NCBI GenBank assembly: GCA_947579665.1
Contig: OX388349.1
Location: forward strand, 22,910,459-22,974,458
Length of the DNA: 64,000 nt
Reading direction: 5' to 3'
Origin: Sympetrum striolatum
Lineage: Eukaryota > Arthropoda > Insecta > Odonata > Libellulidae
Positions 1 through 11,591 of the stretch are shown here, one piece after another. A model generated the notes under the pieces. The model made no database searches and was not told where the DNA came from. It was given only the letters and a program-made list of their open reading frames with translations. The position numbers and the translations under genes were made by a program. Numbering within the stretch: position 1 is the stretch's first letter; each line of letters opens with the position of its first letter.

Positions 1-16
1 GCTATTTTCCCGAACA

Positions 17-28
17 TGTCTGTCTGTG

Positions 29-87
<59 letters not shown>

Positions 88-88
88 G
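17..88. repeat. (TCTG)n microsatellite
   Basis: An almost pure TGTC/TCTG tetranucleotide run of about 18 units, with one TGTG interruption near base 28. It sits inside the dispersed repeat at the window start. The related copy at 43.9-44.3 kb carries a (TG)n run in the same relative place. Confidence 0.95.
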
Positions 89-182
89 GTTAAAAAGTTT
101 GTGTGCGCTCTATCTTAAAAAGTAATTATTCGATCATTTTCAAAATTCATATTTAGGATTTCCCTAACAATGCCAAGAGTTG

Positions 183-895
183 ATTAGTTTTTGGAGAATA
201 TCGCTTAACCGGAAGTTACGGTTTATCCGGAACAAATTTTTGTTTCTTGAATATCTCTGTAAGAATGCAATATAGGTATATACAATTACATACAAAAGTT
301 ATAGATAATGTACTTTACTACAACTTTTGTATTAAAATTTTTTTCGTAACACTGATTGTTTAGGAGTTATTCTTCAATAATGGTTAACCGGAAGTTGTTG
401 TTTACCCAGAAAAGGAAGTTTTTCATACATATCTCTGTCAGAATGCAATATAGGTATATAGATTTACACACAAAAATTGTAGATTATGTATTTTACTACA
501 ACTTTTGTATAAAACATTTTTTCGTAACACTGATCGTTTAGGAGTTATTCCCCAATAATGGTTAACTGGAAGTTGTTGTTAATCCAGAAATGGAAGTTTT
601 TCATACATATCTCTGTCAAAATGCAATGTAGGTATATACAATTATGTACCAAAGTTGTAGATAATGGTTTTTACTACAACTTTTGTATGAAACATTTTTT
701 CGTAACACTGATTGTTTAGGAGTTATTCTTCAATAATGGTTAACCGGAAATTGTTGTTTACCCAGAAAAGGAAGTTTTTCATACATATCTCTGTCAGAAT
801 GCAATTTTGGTATATACAATTATGTACCAAAGTTGAAGATAATGTTTTTTACTACAAAGCTTGTATGAAACATTTTCCTGTAACACTCATTGTCT
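183..895 (+). repeat. 178-bp tandem repeat, four units
   Basis: Four head-to-tail units start near 183, 361, 539 and 717. The landmark TTAACCGG/TTAACTGG occurs at 205, 384, 562 and 740, giving spacings of 179, 178 and 178 bp. Units share TACATATCTCTGTCAGAATG-like and TTACTACAACTTTTGTAT-like blocks. The first and fourth units are the most diverged. Short open frames repeated in units 2 and 4 are by-products of the repeat, not genes. Confidence 0.92.
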
Positions 896-1208
896 TAGAG
901 TTATTTATATATTACCGGCATAGGCTTATGTTTTCAATAAATACGGAGAAAGTCATGTGTTGGCCACATCAGATTTTTATTCAAGTGTAACATCATCAGT
1001 TACATATAATAAATTGCTATTCGTATTGTTACTTTTACTCTTGATTATAGTGCAGGATAACAAAAACCCAGGTCGTTCCAAATAAAAATATACTGTCTCA
1101 GCAACAAAGTGAGTTTTCTTTGACCAGGGTATTATAATCTTTGTGGGGTTTCCATTTGCTCCATGCCGTTTAAATTAAAAGTTTAAAAACTCTTTAGAAG
1201 TTGTCTAT

Positions 1209-1700
1209 GTCAGCGTTCGTGGCCGGTGAATTGATCCGGGGGGAATTCGTACGCTGAGAATTCGTACTCAGGGAATTCGTACGCGGGGAATTTATCTCCC
1301 GACAGATTGGTACGCGGGGAATTGATCCCCCGCGCTGATGTTGTACTACTGTTATTCAGTCTTATGTTAATCTATACGCCCTGATTATTGGTTAATGTTA
1401 TAAATAAATTAAACGGGGAGGTTGGATGGATTTGGGTTGGGTTGGGTTGGTAGTACAACATCAGCGCGGGGGATTAATTCCCCGCGTACGAATTCCCCGC
1501 GTACGAATTCTCCGCGTACGAATTCCCCACGTACGAATTCTCCGCCTTCGAATTCTCCGCGTACGAATTCTCCACGTACGAATTCCACGCGTACGAATTC
1601 TCCGCCTTCGAATTCCCCGCGTACGAATTCTCCACGTACGAATTCGCCGCTTACGAATTCCCCCCGGACCAATCCACTGGTCGCCGTCAGCCTTCCGTGC
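1209..1700. mobile_element. Foldback element with minisatellite arms
   Basis: Left arm (about 1209-1348) and right arm (about 1449-1700) are inverted copies. The inner arm ends are near-identical: AATTGATCCCCCGCGCTGAT at 1320 is inverted at 1459-1478. The outer ends also match around CCGGGGGGAATTCG. Both arms contain the same 15-bp repeat with GAATTC cores, in opposite orientation and unequal number (a few on the left, about 12 on the right). The loop is about 100 bp. Long inverted arms made of short tandem repeats resemble Drosophila FB/Galileo foldback elements; that comparison is inference, and no transposase is present. Confidence 0.7.
1480..1662 (+). repeat. 15-bp minisatellite (CGTACGAATTC core)
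   Basis: About 12 units of 15 bp with consensus near CCGCGTACGAATTCY. Because 15 is a multiple of three and the unit has no stop, several frames on both strands stay open here and give artificial repeated peptides. It forms most of the right arm of the foldback element. Confidence 0.9.
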
Positions 1701-1750
1701 CTTCTTTTCCACCAGCTCTGGAAGAAACAGAAAGTCACGGATTATCAATC

Positions 1751-1862
1751 TTCTAGGAATCACCCAATGTATGTACCCCATATTCACGTTATTACCTTCA
1801 GTTCTTCCGCCACTGAAGATGATAGTGTAGCTATGGAAATGAACATCGGGTGATTCCTAGAA
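1751..1862. repeat. Short inverted repeat
   Basis: TTCTAGGAATCACCCA (1751-1766) is inverted as CGGGTGATTCCTAGAA (1847-1862), with one mismatch and about 80 bp between arms. It lies just outside the minisatellite foldback element and could be the end of a small non-autonomous element. Target-site duplications were not found. Confidence 0.6.
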
Positions 1863-1899
1863 GGGAGTTAATAGGGATCCGTTGTTTCTAAAACTGATG

Positions 1900-4740
1900 G
1901 CGACGCAGATACGGAACACGGACAAAAAACGGCTATGGAAGAATTTTTAAAACCTCTAGTGCATTTGCATATATATTCCAATTTCATTTCTTACGGCAAC
2001 ACTTAGATACTCCCCCAAGGTTGAATTTTATGTGTATAGATGTAATTTAACAGTAGGAGATACACATTTCGCTGTAATGTAATTTATCCTTGTCAACAAA
2101 TTCTGCGAAAAATATCTGAAAAGCTCCGTGGGTATTAAATCTTCGGATATTACTGCAGATAGACTTTATGTAAGGAGGCAAACATGGACTGCTGTACATG
2201 CGTTAAATGTAATTGAATCACATGTGGGATTCGGCTTGTCATCTTTGAGGTCCTTTCCCATACATCTTAATTTATCCCCGCCTAAGTTCATCAACACTCA
2301 AATTGCAAGCAATTTCAACTCGAACTTAGTTTAACTGATAATTGTTGTACTAGTATGGCCATATGTTGGCAGTTGATTCGTTTCGTGATCATTAAGGGTG
2401 AATTCGAGACGTGTCAAAAACGGAGTTTAACTAATATCTGCATTATAGGGATAGTTCGAAGATTCTGTGTTCCAGTTACGTAAATCAAGTTGCAATATAG
2501 CATGTAGGTACGTGTGAGCATTATGATAACATCGCCCGACAGGAGTATGAAAATTTAGTAGTACAACATAACTTTTTACCGTTACTTAAAGAGTTTTGGT
2601 TTTAATTAGCGTTTTTTGTAGTGCTAAGTTTTTTAGTCTTCGAGTCACCCTTCTTTTGTTTAAAATAACGTTTTGACAAAACCTATTTAATTAGTCCTCC
2701 ATTTTGTTGAGTATTTATGAACTCTAGCTGGTGTGAGCATGAATTCAGTAGCACAAGGAGATAATACCATTCGTGGAAAAGTTGATAGATTCAGAAGCTA
2801 TATAATTATACTATTCAGTTGGTAGAATTTCTTGCAAAAATAAAATTTTTGTATTCATCTCACAGCTGAAATTTTTTAAATTGGCGTTTATCTCACGATG
2901 TTAGTTAAATGACTTCTGTAGAAGTAAAGAGGGACTACATATTCATTTGTCGTCCCTTTTTTTACGGAAACTATAAAAATTGATTAAGACCTTTGCTTTA
3001 AATTCAAGCATATCGTTTGGATGTAATAACTATATCAATAAAATGGAAAATGCACTATGAGGAAAAGTCCAGAGTAACACTCGGCGTAATCCGGCTGTTG
3101 GGCAAAGCATCTTCTGTGATGCGTTCGAAATGCTTTGCTGATGTGATAATTAGTGAAGAGGTCGGAATAACTCATCTTGATCTCCAGTCCAGGGTGCTCT
3201 TTTTGTCTGTCCTATTAGCGAGAGATGCTTAATAAATAGTATTACTAGCAAGGAGCGATACTTGGTGTTCTTGCGACCCGGGCGGGTGAATGGGCTTCAA
3301 CATCCTCTCAAGGGATTAAAACCGCAAGCTCCATCGCTGAAGAACTGAGAAGCATTAGATGCATGCAAAAACAGATGGAAATTCGCTATGACGTAAGCGG
3401 AAGATGCATCACGGGAACGATTTTTAAAGAATAAATCGGATGAAAGAGGGACTTAAATGACTGTTTCTCTTTATAAAAATCAGCTCCGCTCACACAAGGA
3501 AAAGACGAGTTAATCAAAAGAACAGTCGAAAGGGGTTCATGCAGGTGATCTACCAGAGCTTTTTATTATAAACTAGTTAAGGTACCGGCTGAATCTCAAC
3601 TATAAGTATAAATTAAACGCATTAGCCCTCTTTGTACAGAGGAGAATCTAATATTAATCGTATTTCTCCGTTTCTCGTCGATAAGGCAAACGTTAAAAAT
3701 CCATGAAAATTGACTTATCTATGGTCGACCATTAATTCTGACCACTTAGTCTATATAGATTTGATTCACAGGTTTCTTCATGTTACACGGTTTTTAAGCT
3801 AATCGCAAACGAAAAGATAAAGAAGAGAAGAATGTGCTTAACATAAGCACCGGGCAAAACACTGAGCAAAATCGATGAGCACAGCCGCTCCTAACAAATA
3901 CTTACGCCAGTCGCTTAACACGTCAACTATCTCCGGCAGAATGGAAACCTCTGAAGGGACTCGACATTCGAGTAATTGAAGATGTAAATAAGTAAAAATG
4001 TAAATAAACAATCCCAAGTGTAGCAATTCACTTAAGTAAAACGTAATCCTTTCCTAGCAAAGTGTTCAAAAGATGGTGGTGAACAAAAATAGGTAATATG
4101 TAACAAGCAAAACGAAGGGGATAATTGGTACTTTATTGAATATGTAACAAACTACAAATGAACGATTGAGAAAATAAAACGCGTAATTTAAAAATAACGT
4201 GCAGAATAGCATGTTAATTTCCAACGACGAAAATAAATCAAGATATACCTAAATTGCTTTCTTTATAGAGAAAATTTAATATTTATAATTTTAGAATATT
4301 TGCATTTTATACATTCATGAAACACGCATGATACGTGTATTTGGAAACTATAAGCACCTCACAACTATCATCTTATAAATTACGGACGTAAAATTATAGT
4401 GAAATTTTCTCTACTAAATGTAAACAGTCATCAAAACTTTTAAACGGGCCTGAATTCCCAATGTATTTTCACTGGAAAGTTAATGAGTCCGGATCTTACA
4501 ATCGCATAGACCGTCAGAACTAATAGAGGGACAGGTTATTTACAACTTAAACTTTTGAAATTTTGACTCGAAAACAACATTTCACGGCCGAGGTAAGAAT
4601 CTTTATTCAATTGCCTCGCTCGGACTTTCTTTGAGTGCTTGTTTCGATCTCGTACGAACATTATTTCGAATTTAATTTTGCAAAAGAAATACAGCCTAAA
4701 ATTCGTTAAAGTTATTTATGTAATACAAAAAAAAAATATA
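1900..4740. other. Non-coding AT-rich sequence
   Basis: I see no convincing exon, RNA gene or repeat structure here. Open frames such as 2128-2334 and 3017-3232 lack splice context and recognisable protein features. The segment around 3240-3430 is slightly richer in GC but was not interpretable. Confidence 0.4.
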
Positions 4741-4750
4741 AATTAATATA

Positions 4751-4846
4751 TTTATATATTAATATTAATATATATTTATATATTAATATTAATATATATT
4801 TATATATTAATATTAATATATATTTATATACTAATATTAATATATA
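4751..4846 (+). repeat. 24-bp AT minisatellite, four units
   Basis: A 24-bp unit made only of A and T, starting TTTATATATTAATATTAATA, repeats at 4751, 4775, 4799 and 4823; the last copy has one C. It is flanked by further AT-only sequence from about 4730 to 4860. The repeat can fold on itself because of its ATTAAT/TTAATA content. Confidence 0.9.
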
Positions 4847-5079
4847 AATATACATTTATTTAGTAAAATACATGTATAAAGTTAAACAGGAGTTTTTATG
4901 GGAAATCCCTGACTTTGTCTGGGAAAGAACCAAAGACTAAAAGTTGCATGGAAAATAGCTTATCATCTGAGTAAGGAAGAGATTTAATCATATGACAAAT
5001 TGGAATTTAAGTAAAGTTTGGTTGCAGAGGAAAATAGAGCTTCTGTATCCCCCTCCTCTCTCCCTTCCGATCATTTGCT

Positions 5080-5240
5080 ATTTCAGATCATTATGGTCCA
5101 TTTTCCCATCAAAGGACGTATCTTATCGGGATGAAAAGAAGCCTATGTATCCCACATGTACATTTTCATCCTGTTAAATTTGATCAAAATCCGTTGGGTA
5201 GTTTCCGCGATAACTGACAGGCAGAAAGACAAACGCTTTT
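5080..5240 (+). mobile_element. Decayed dispersed repeat with 'AAAATCCGTT…GACAGGCAGA' tail
   Basis: The string GAAGCCTATGTATCCCACAT, followed by TGATCAAAATCCGTTGGGTA and then ACTGACAGGCAGAAAGACAA, matches in style the 'AAAATCGGTCCAG…CAGACAGACAAA' tails found in many insect interspersed repeats. This comparison is from memory of the motif type, not an alignment. No coding sequence remains. Confidence 0.4.
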
Positions 5241-5289
5241 TTAAATTACTGTTTTGAACTTGGTGACATTTGAAATGACAAAAATATTT

Positions 5290-6690
5290 TATTTTAACTT
5301 CTTCACTGTACAAATACGGCTAAGTTACAGATTTATTATATTATAGTTTATCAGAAGCAAATCTGATACCATATGCTCCATACATCAGTTCTTCCCAGCA
5401 GATATATGGGTACACATTGGTGTTGCGTGTTAAAGCAATCATGGTTAAACTTGTTCCAAAACCATGGTCGCATGGTTGAGTGAAAACACGACGTAAGGTC
5501 TGTACTATGATATAATTTGATATCGGTCTGTCAATTTCCAAACTAAGATACACTTTCGTAAACACGGTCTAGCAATCCATGTGCATTTCTAACTTTGTAT
5601 GAGGGAATCGTAGCAATTTTTGCGACATTAATTTTGCGGCGATTCTAAAATGATAACAGGATAAAAGAGTTTAAATTTAGGTGTAAACTGCATCGATGAT
5701 GGGCTGCCATGTAGCAAAGCCGTGTCCTCGTTCATTAGGTAGGGATTACGCGAGATAGGGTGATTATCAAGGGATGTTTTAAACCTGAAACACGAAGCCA
5801 TCACGGATTCTTCGAAACGCGACCATTAAATTCAATTAAACGTGTTTTGTAAAAAGGGGAAGACAAGCCGTGGTAATGCAGTGGGCGGGGAGTTATCATC
5901 GAAAAAATAAATACCGTTAGGATCGGAATTAAGTATCGGTTCCTGCCTTTTAGGATTAATTACTACAAAATGGCCGCTCATTTAAAATGGCATCCATCTC
6001 TAGTCCACGTGCCCAACCGAAAACTATTTTTTTCCTCTTTTGCATCAAAGGAAAACATTTAATGCGTGCGATAGTTTAGTTTTTAAGCGAGGAAATCGAT
6101 AGGGGTTCTCATTGGCAGAAGAGAATATAGAAAATGCCGCATTATTAATAATTAAAGTCCGTGTCGGTGTATGAAATAGGGTGAACCGTTTAAAAAAATT
6201 GCCATTTTTCCAGGGTGATGAACAAAAGGGAAATTTTCCAGGGAGCAGAGGGTTAACAAAAGGGAATGTTATTAATAATTTAATTTCCACCGGTAAATGT
6301 AATAGGATTAAGAGTTCATTTTTATCCCTTCCTCTTCACTTGATTAGCCTTACCGGGATTTTAATTTATGCGAATTCGCAAATATGAACACAACAGTCGG
6401 GATCGGAGGGTTTTATTTTCGCGTGCAAACAAATGCATTTTGCAGTGGAGTGGGGGTGGACTCTTTAAATAAGGGCGAAATGTGATTCATAAAATCATGC
6501 TAAAATGATAGTTAAGTCACTTACTTTGAAATGTAATCATCAGTTTGGTAATGAATAGCGATATGAATTGAATGGAATGAAGTGATGGAAAGAAATTTTT
6601 TTATTGGTTAAAATATTTTAGATGGAATAATGGTCCAGTGTTAACGCTATTAAAATACTAGTTTACATTTACACACATCCGTTCTACGCA
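5290..6690. other. Non-coding sequence, nothing recognised
   Basis: No exon, RNA gene or clear repeat was identified. Overlapping open frames on both strands around 6045-6387 are AT-rich and without splice support. Confidence 0.4.
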
Positions 6691-6702
6691 CTGATATATG
6701 CT

Positions 6703-7857
6703 ATCTATTATATATAGACGCTTCTCCGGATTCATATATATAGCCAGATAGGATACTAATTCACAGGCTAAACCATAAACGTCATTGATTTGAAATTTTT
6801 ACGACGTATTGGCCATAACGTTTAACCGCCAGAAAAATTGCGATTTTGAACCTCAGTGTCATGGGTTCGACTCCAGAAGGCCCCAAATTCCCGATTTTCC
6901 CCATAAAGATACAAGGTGGCGAGATTCGAAAATTTTTTGAGGCACTTCCCGGAAAAGTATACAGTTGAAATTCGAGGGATCGCTAAATGCCATGCATATC
7001 CAACGAAAATCAAAAGGACATCTTCGTAGATCATCCTTGGTTCGACGCTAGGTCATGGCAAAAATCTTCCTTTTAAAATGTATTGTGGCGATTTTAAGGA
7101 ATTTTTTGGATCCCTTCCCGATGACATGGAAACTTGGAACTCGGCACTTGGATAGAGTTCATAAATATATTTTATAATCAAATTTTAGCAATTCGCTAAT
7201 GGTCCTTGGTTCGATCCCAGAGGGCCATTTACATTCCTCAGTGCATTTCTTAGGGAGATAACGGAAACAAATTTTAGGTACTTCTCGGCACGATATCTAC
7301 TTCAAACTTTTCATTAAATAAGATCAAGTCCTAACAAATCATACTGTACATTCTTAGCTACCAATATGTCCTGGATTCAACACCAGGCGTCTCTAAAATC
7401 AGTGAGTGATCCGATTTTCAAGAATTATTTTGAACCCCTTTTCAATAATATAGAAACTTGAAATTCGGCATATAGATAGATATTATTAATTTTATTCAAA
7501 TACTTTGTTTTTGGATTCGTTGATCGTCCTTGGTTCGATCCCAGAAAGTCATTTTACCTAATTACCTAATTCACTTCAGATGGGGGTAATGGAGTCTTAC
7601 TTCAGGACCTTCCCTGTGCGACATGGACTTCAACCTTTGCATTAATTAAGATCGGTTCCTAACAAGTTATTTTGTCTATTCGCATCTGCCAATAGTTCCT
7701 TGGTTCGACACCAGGTGTCTACAAAAATAAGAATATGCTACGACTTTGAAAATTATTTTAAACTCTTACCGATTGCATTAAAATTTAAACCTGGCATGTG
7801 AATAAAGATTATAAATACATTTTATATGCTTGCAGTATGCAAGCAACATTTTACTCG
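6703..7857 (+). repeat. tRNA-like T-arm array, higher-order copy 1
   Basis: This 1155-bp unit begins at TCTATTATATATAGACG and ends after the hairpin GCTTGCAGTATGCAAGC (7828-7844). It contains six divergent monomers of about 165 bp, each with a B-box or T-arm motif of the GGTTCGA type at 6864, 7039, 7208, 7373 (GGATTCAA), 7532 and 7702. Spacings are 175, 169, 165, 159 and 170 bp. T-runs of 4-6 follow several motifs by about 55-65 bp. The 7208/7532 and 7373/7702 motifs match pairwise, indicating a ~327-bp dimer period. Open frames here (for example 6822-7034 minus) are translations of the B box. Confidence 0.8.
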
Positions 7858-7873
7858 TCTATTATATATAGAC
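7828..7873. repeat. Paired hairpins at the array junction
   Basis: GCTTGCA-GTA-TGCAAGC (7828-7844) ends the first higher-order unit, and GTCTAT-TATAT-ATAGAC (7857-7873) starts the second. Both have perfect arms of 6-7 bp. A terminal hairpin near one end and a TC start at the other recall Helitron-type ends; that is inference only. Confidence 0.6.
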
Positions 7874-8985
7874 GCTTCTCCGGATATACCTATAAGTTAT
7901 ATATAGGGGATCAAAAGTCTAACCATGTTCCACAAGTGCCACCGACTTGAAATTTTTACCACGTTATGGCCATGACGTGTAACCTCCAGGAAAAATCCGA
8001 CATTGAACCTCGGTGTCATGGGTTCGATTCCAGAAGGCCCCAAAGTCGCGATTTTGTCCATAAGAATACATGGCGGGGATTTTCGAAAATTTTTTTGAGG
8101 CACTTCCCGGAAAAGGAGAGATTTGAAATTCAAGGGATCGCTAGATGCCGTGCATATCTAAAGGAAACATTAAAGACATCTACGAATATTATCCTTGGTT
8201 CGATGATAGGTCGGGGCAAAAACCGGCCGTTTAAAATGCATTGTGGCGATTTTTAAGATTTTTTTTGGACCCTTTTGCGATGGCATAGAAACTTGAAATT
8301 CGGTATGAAGTTACATACCATAAAAATATATCATAATCGAATTTTATATATTCGCTGATGGTCCTTGGTTCGATCCCAGAGGGACATTTAAATTCCTCAA
8401 TGCATTTCTTACGGAGATAACGGAAACAAATTTTAGGTACTTCCGGGCACGATATCGACTTTAAACTTTGCATATAGAAAGATCAAGTCCATACAAATCA
8501 AACAGTGCATTTACAGCTATCAATGTGTCCTGGGTTCGACACCAGGTGTCTCTGCAATCAGAGGTTGATCCGATTTTTAGAAATTATTTTGAAACCTTTG
8601 CCAATAACATAGAAACTTGAAATTCGGCATATAGGTAGAAATCATAAATAACTTTCAGAAACATTTTTTAGATTTCCAAGATCGTCCTTGGTTCGAATCC
8701 AGAGAGCCATTTAAATTCGTGAAAATTAGAACGTCTTTTGAGGCAGTTGTAGCCCACATTTCTGCTTGAATTTCACACATAGAGATGGTGATGTTCTATT
8801 GTGCTGCATAGTAAGTTCACATTAAAGTCCCGGGTTCGATGCCTGATGATGGAATTTCAACGAATTTTAAGAAAAATTTGAATCCATTTTTTTCTTTTGA
8901 TGGCCGTCCTGATATGATGCCGACATGAAAATAGTGTTGTCGATCTGCTTGCAGTATGCAAGCAACATTTTACTCGTATACTATA
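7858..8985 (+). repeat. tRNA-like T-arm array, higher-order copy 2
   Basis: Second head-to-tail copy, offset 1154 bp from copy 1 at its left end. It also starts TCTATTATATATAGACG and closes with the hairpin GCTTGCAGTATGCAAGC at 8947-8963, followed by AACATTTTACTCGT. B-box-like GGTTCGA motifs lie at 8021, 8197, 8367, 8533, 8700 and 8833. Spacings are 176, 170, 166, 167 and 133 bp. Stretches around 8021-8150 match copy 1 closely. The two copies have diverged, so the duplication is old. Short frames here are not genes. Confidence 0.8.
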
Positions 8986-8999
8986 CAATTACAAAAATT

Positions 9000-9830
9000 C
9001 AACTCTATTGACTATTATAGGGAATCTATAATCTAGCTACAACATTTTACCATTAAAATAGAATTGTATTCAAGATGAAAATTCATAATAAACATTGTTA
9101 TTTTATTTTCAATTTCATTCTTATTTTAATAATATTTCATTATTATTTTGTATAATTATTATTTTTACATTATTACTAAGCCGCTGTTAGCGATTTATAA
9201 CAGTACTCTATTACAGTGAAGTTATTTCCCTAACCTATGGTACATACATCCAATTATTTAAAGATATATTGATTATGGTACATATATATCACAGCTAAGT
9301 AACTGCATAGAAATTACGAGTATTAATATCACTTTATTTCCCTTTACGCCCCCATGTTAGTAATGAGTACGTAGTTCCATTTCTTCTCTCATCAAATGCC
9401 AAACAATTCTAGCTGCACATGTGTGTGAAGAGTAAAAGGAACTCAATCCAAAATACGAGCGGATCATTTGCGATTTTAATGCAAAAATATTACAGGCGCA
9501 TCCGATAGCCCGAAAGGGACTTTAAAAACTTTTCCGGCTCAAAGTTAAACCGTGACCAACTGAAAGTAAAAAAATTCCAATCAAAACGGCGCTCGCATTT
9601 AATCTAGTAATGAAATAAAACGGGTCCACTCCCGAGCATTTCTTTAAAAGCTTTTTTTTCGCGATTCGGCTTCCCCGATGGATCTCCTCAAATCTCTTTA
9701 ACGGCGGAAGATGAAAGAAATTGGAGATAAAAGGTTGAGCCCCGCCTATTGCATTTTAAATATAATCCATACCTAGCGAATTTCTTTTTTCGGAAGGGAT
9801 GCGTAGAAAATCAATCAGTTCCTTCTTTTT
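9000..9830. other. AT-rich non-coding sequence
   Basis: No gene signal was found. GC content rises gradually from about 9450 towards the GC-richer block that follows. Confidence 0.4.
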
Positions 9831-9841
9831 TCTCGATCGAG

Positions 9842-9926
9842 GATGAACTCTTCGCTCTTAAGCCGGCCGGCTCCCTCTAATGGGTGCAATACGGACTATA
9901 AGTCGATGTGTCAAAGGAAGGATTTA
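9842..9926 (+). repeat. Dispersed ~83-bp element, copy 1
   Basis: This segment aligns by eye along its whole length with 13222-13303. Shared blocks include GATGAACTCT, TTAAGCCG and the 3' end GTCAAAGGAAGGATTT. It is GC-richer than the flanks. It could be an old transposon relic or a duplicated non-coding element. Confidence 0.6.
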
Positions 9927-9929
9927 TTT

Positions 9930-11440
9930 AATATAGCGACACAATTGATTTTATTTCGCCGGGATCGAATTTGTAAGGAGATTATCACTCGGGGCTGCTG
10001 TGTGATCTCTTCTTCAATTTTCCCTCCCCTCTCTGTTCTCCGCCCCTCCCCCTTTCCATTTAGGCCGCTCCAATTTCAAACCCTTAACATCCCATCCCTT
10101 TCTCAAACCCCTATTCCACCTTTGTCATCCCTCCCATTTGCCCTTTTTAACTCCGGTCCTCCCGAGAACCCACTAAAATTTTTAAGGCCGCCGGTGTCTT
10201 CTTCGTCCGGCTCGTCACTGTGACGTCCACGCGCATTAAAATTTCCCGTTGAAAATGCGCCGATACCGGCGTGGACTTTTCTAAATCGAGATTTTTTTTC
10301 AAAACACTTCGGATGAGTCACATTCTCATCCTAATTTGCGTGTATTATTCCTGGGGTTTGGAGCTGTGGCGTTGTTAGTAAAATTTCGAAGGGTTTTTTT
10401 CAAATATTCTCCATCTTATTATTATGAATAATCTCAAATTTGCTGCTTATCGATATAATATTTATTTTTACAGCATTAAATCAAGTATTCTCCATAGAGC
10501 GAATGCAAATTCAACTTGGATTAAGTAAATATTAGTTTGGTGCAGAAAGTATCACATTTATTCAGAGTAACTAAAGAAAGTAACAGTGGTTGTAAGGAGA
10601 GAATGCGTCCTAATGAGCTAACTTTGAAATTTGTATCGGAATCGAGGATTAAATGTGGCTAACTCCAAGAAAAGTAAAATGAATAAGTCTGATAACAAGA
10701 AAATAGAGTATAATTGATTTAAAAGCAGGATATCACACAATAATCAGTGACCAAGAAAGAAAACGCTATTTCAAATCTACACAAAACCTAACAGGCTATT
10801 TATAGCGTATAGTATATAGAACTAAAGTTCCGTTTCAACTCTTCCTTTTAGTTTGGGTACCTGAGGCCTTCAGAGCATCTGTAGACCTTTTGGCCCTTTA
10901 CTCTGCCCATTTGGTCACTTTCTGAAATAAATAATTTTATTTAAATGACTTGCTAATGACACCTAATGAAAATTAACTGAAAAATGTTCTCTTTTAATTT
11001 TCTCAGCGAATGCATTTTTTCTCAGATAATATGTCGATGGAAAACTATTATTATAATATAGCAAATAAACAATAAAACTTCACAATTTTTTGCAGCTGAA
11101 TATTCTATTAGGTCTTTCTACGGAAAAAAGGTTCCCCTTCTCAAGTTTAGTGCATTACAGCGTTTGAGCTTCTACGCTAATCAGTCTTGGAAAAAGAAAG
11201 ATTCAAAAGTAATACTTTTTGTACGGATTAAATGTTTTACCTCACTACAGCACAGGTGTTCTAAGCCTTCGATGAGAGTGCCTCATACACTAAAAGAAAA
11301 AGCTTTGTTTTTTTCGTGACTGTAAATTCTTTATAGTCTTCATTAGGGTTTTCCTGTCTTTTCGTATAATTTCTAAATTATAATGTTATGATTTTATTTT
11401 TATAGGTGAAATTCGCTTTGCGATTATTTGTAAGCAAATG
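9930..11440. other. GC/CpG-richer block then AT-rich non-coding sequence
   Basis: Bases 9930-10310 are pyrimidine- and CpG-richer than the average here; the open frame at 9843-10223 is proline/serine-rich through this bias and has no recognisable domain. From 10320 onwards the sequence is AT-rich. A strong acceptor-like site (TTTTAATTTTCTCAG, ending near 11007) has only a short, unremarkable frame after it. Confidence 0.4.
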
Positions 11441-11461
11441 ACTAACCTGATATTTTCTTAC

Positions 11462-11591
11462 CACCGATGTCTTTCATCAAGTACCATCGATAGTACGCGT
11501 TGGCCAGCAGAGTACACCTGCTCTTATACATTTTTGTACGTCTTTTTTCCACTGCCTTCATTTTTTCCCTATATCTCTCAGAAGTATTCCT
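11462..11591 (-). CDS. Candidate exon of unknown protein (minus strand)
   Basis: On the minus strand an open frame from 11591 to 11442 encodes a protein-like basic stretch rich in K, R and Y, including EKMKAVEKRRTKM and SRCTLLANAYYRWYLM. Two donor-like sites fit the frame: GGTG|GTAAGA at 11462/11461 and, further on, ATCAG|GTTAGT near 11447/11446. The frame then stops at TAG (11444-11442), with an upstream stop at 11594-11592. The composition looks more like real protein than other frames here. A polypyrimidine acceptor is missing upstream, so this may instead be a decayed mobile-element or pseudogene fragment. No family was recognised. Confidence 0.3.

Larger units (their letters stand above)
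1..978 (+). mobile_element. Dispersed repeat fragment with internal tandem units
   Basis: The block contains a (TCTG)n run, about 100 bp of unique sequence, four 178-bp tandem units and a right end reading GAGAAAGTCATGTGTTGGCC. Nearly the same right end recurs at 44254-44290, which shows the block is part of a dispersed repeat family. The left end lies outside the window or at base 1. No coding capacity is seen, so this looks like a non-autonomous element. The class is unknown; boundaries and strand are nominal. Confidence 0.55.

Noticed and set aside
1431..1451. (TTGGG)n as telomere-like repeat
   Set aside because: Only about four units, lying in the loop of a foldback element; too short to mean telomeric DNA.
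1409..1853. Four overlapping open frames with repeated NSPRT/RGEFV-type peptides on both strands
   Set aside because: They come from the stop-free 15-bp minisatellite, whose length is a multiple of three.
3903..3950. Possible 45-nt minus-strand exon (VSILPEIVDVLSDW) with CTTCAG acceptor and GTAAGT donor
   Set aside because: The pyrimidine tract is weak and the segment is too short to separate from chance.
6822..8473. Open frames with GIEP-type peptides
   Set aside because: These are translations of the GGTTCGA B-box region within the tRNA-like array.
6703..8985. CRISPR array, because of regular spacing with hairpins
   Set aside because: The repeats are whole ~165-bp diverged monomers, not short identical repeats with unique spacers, and the DNA is eukaryotic.
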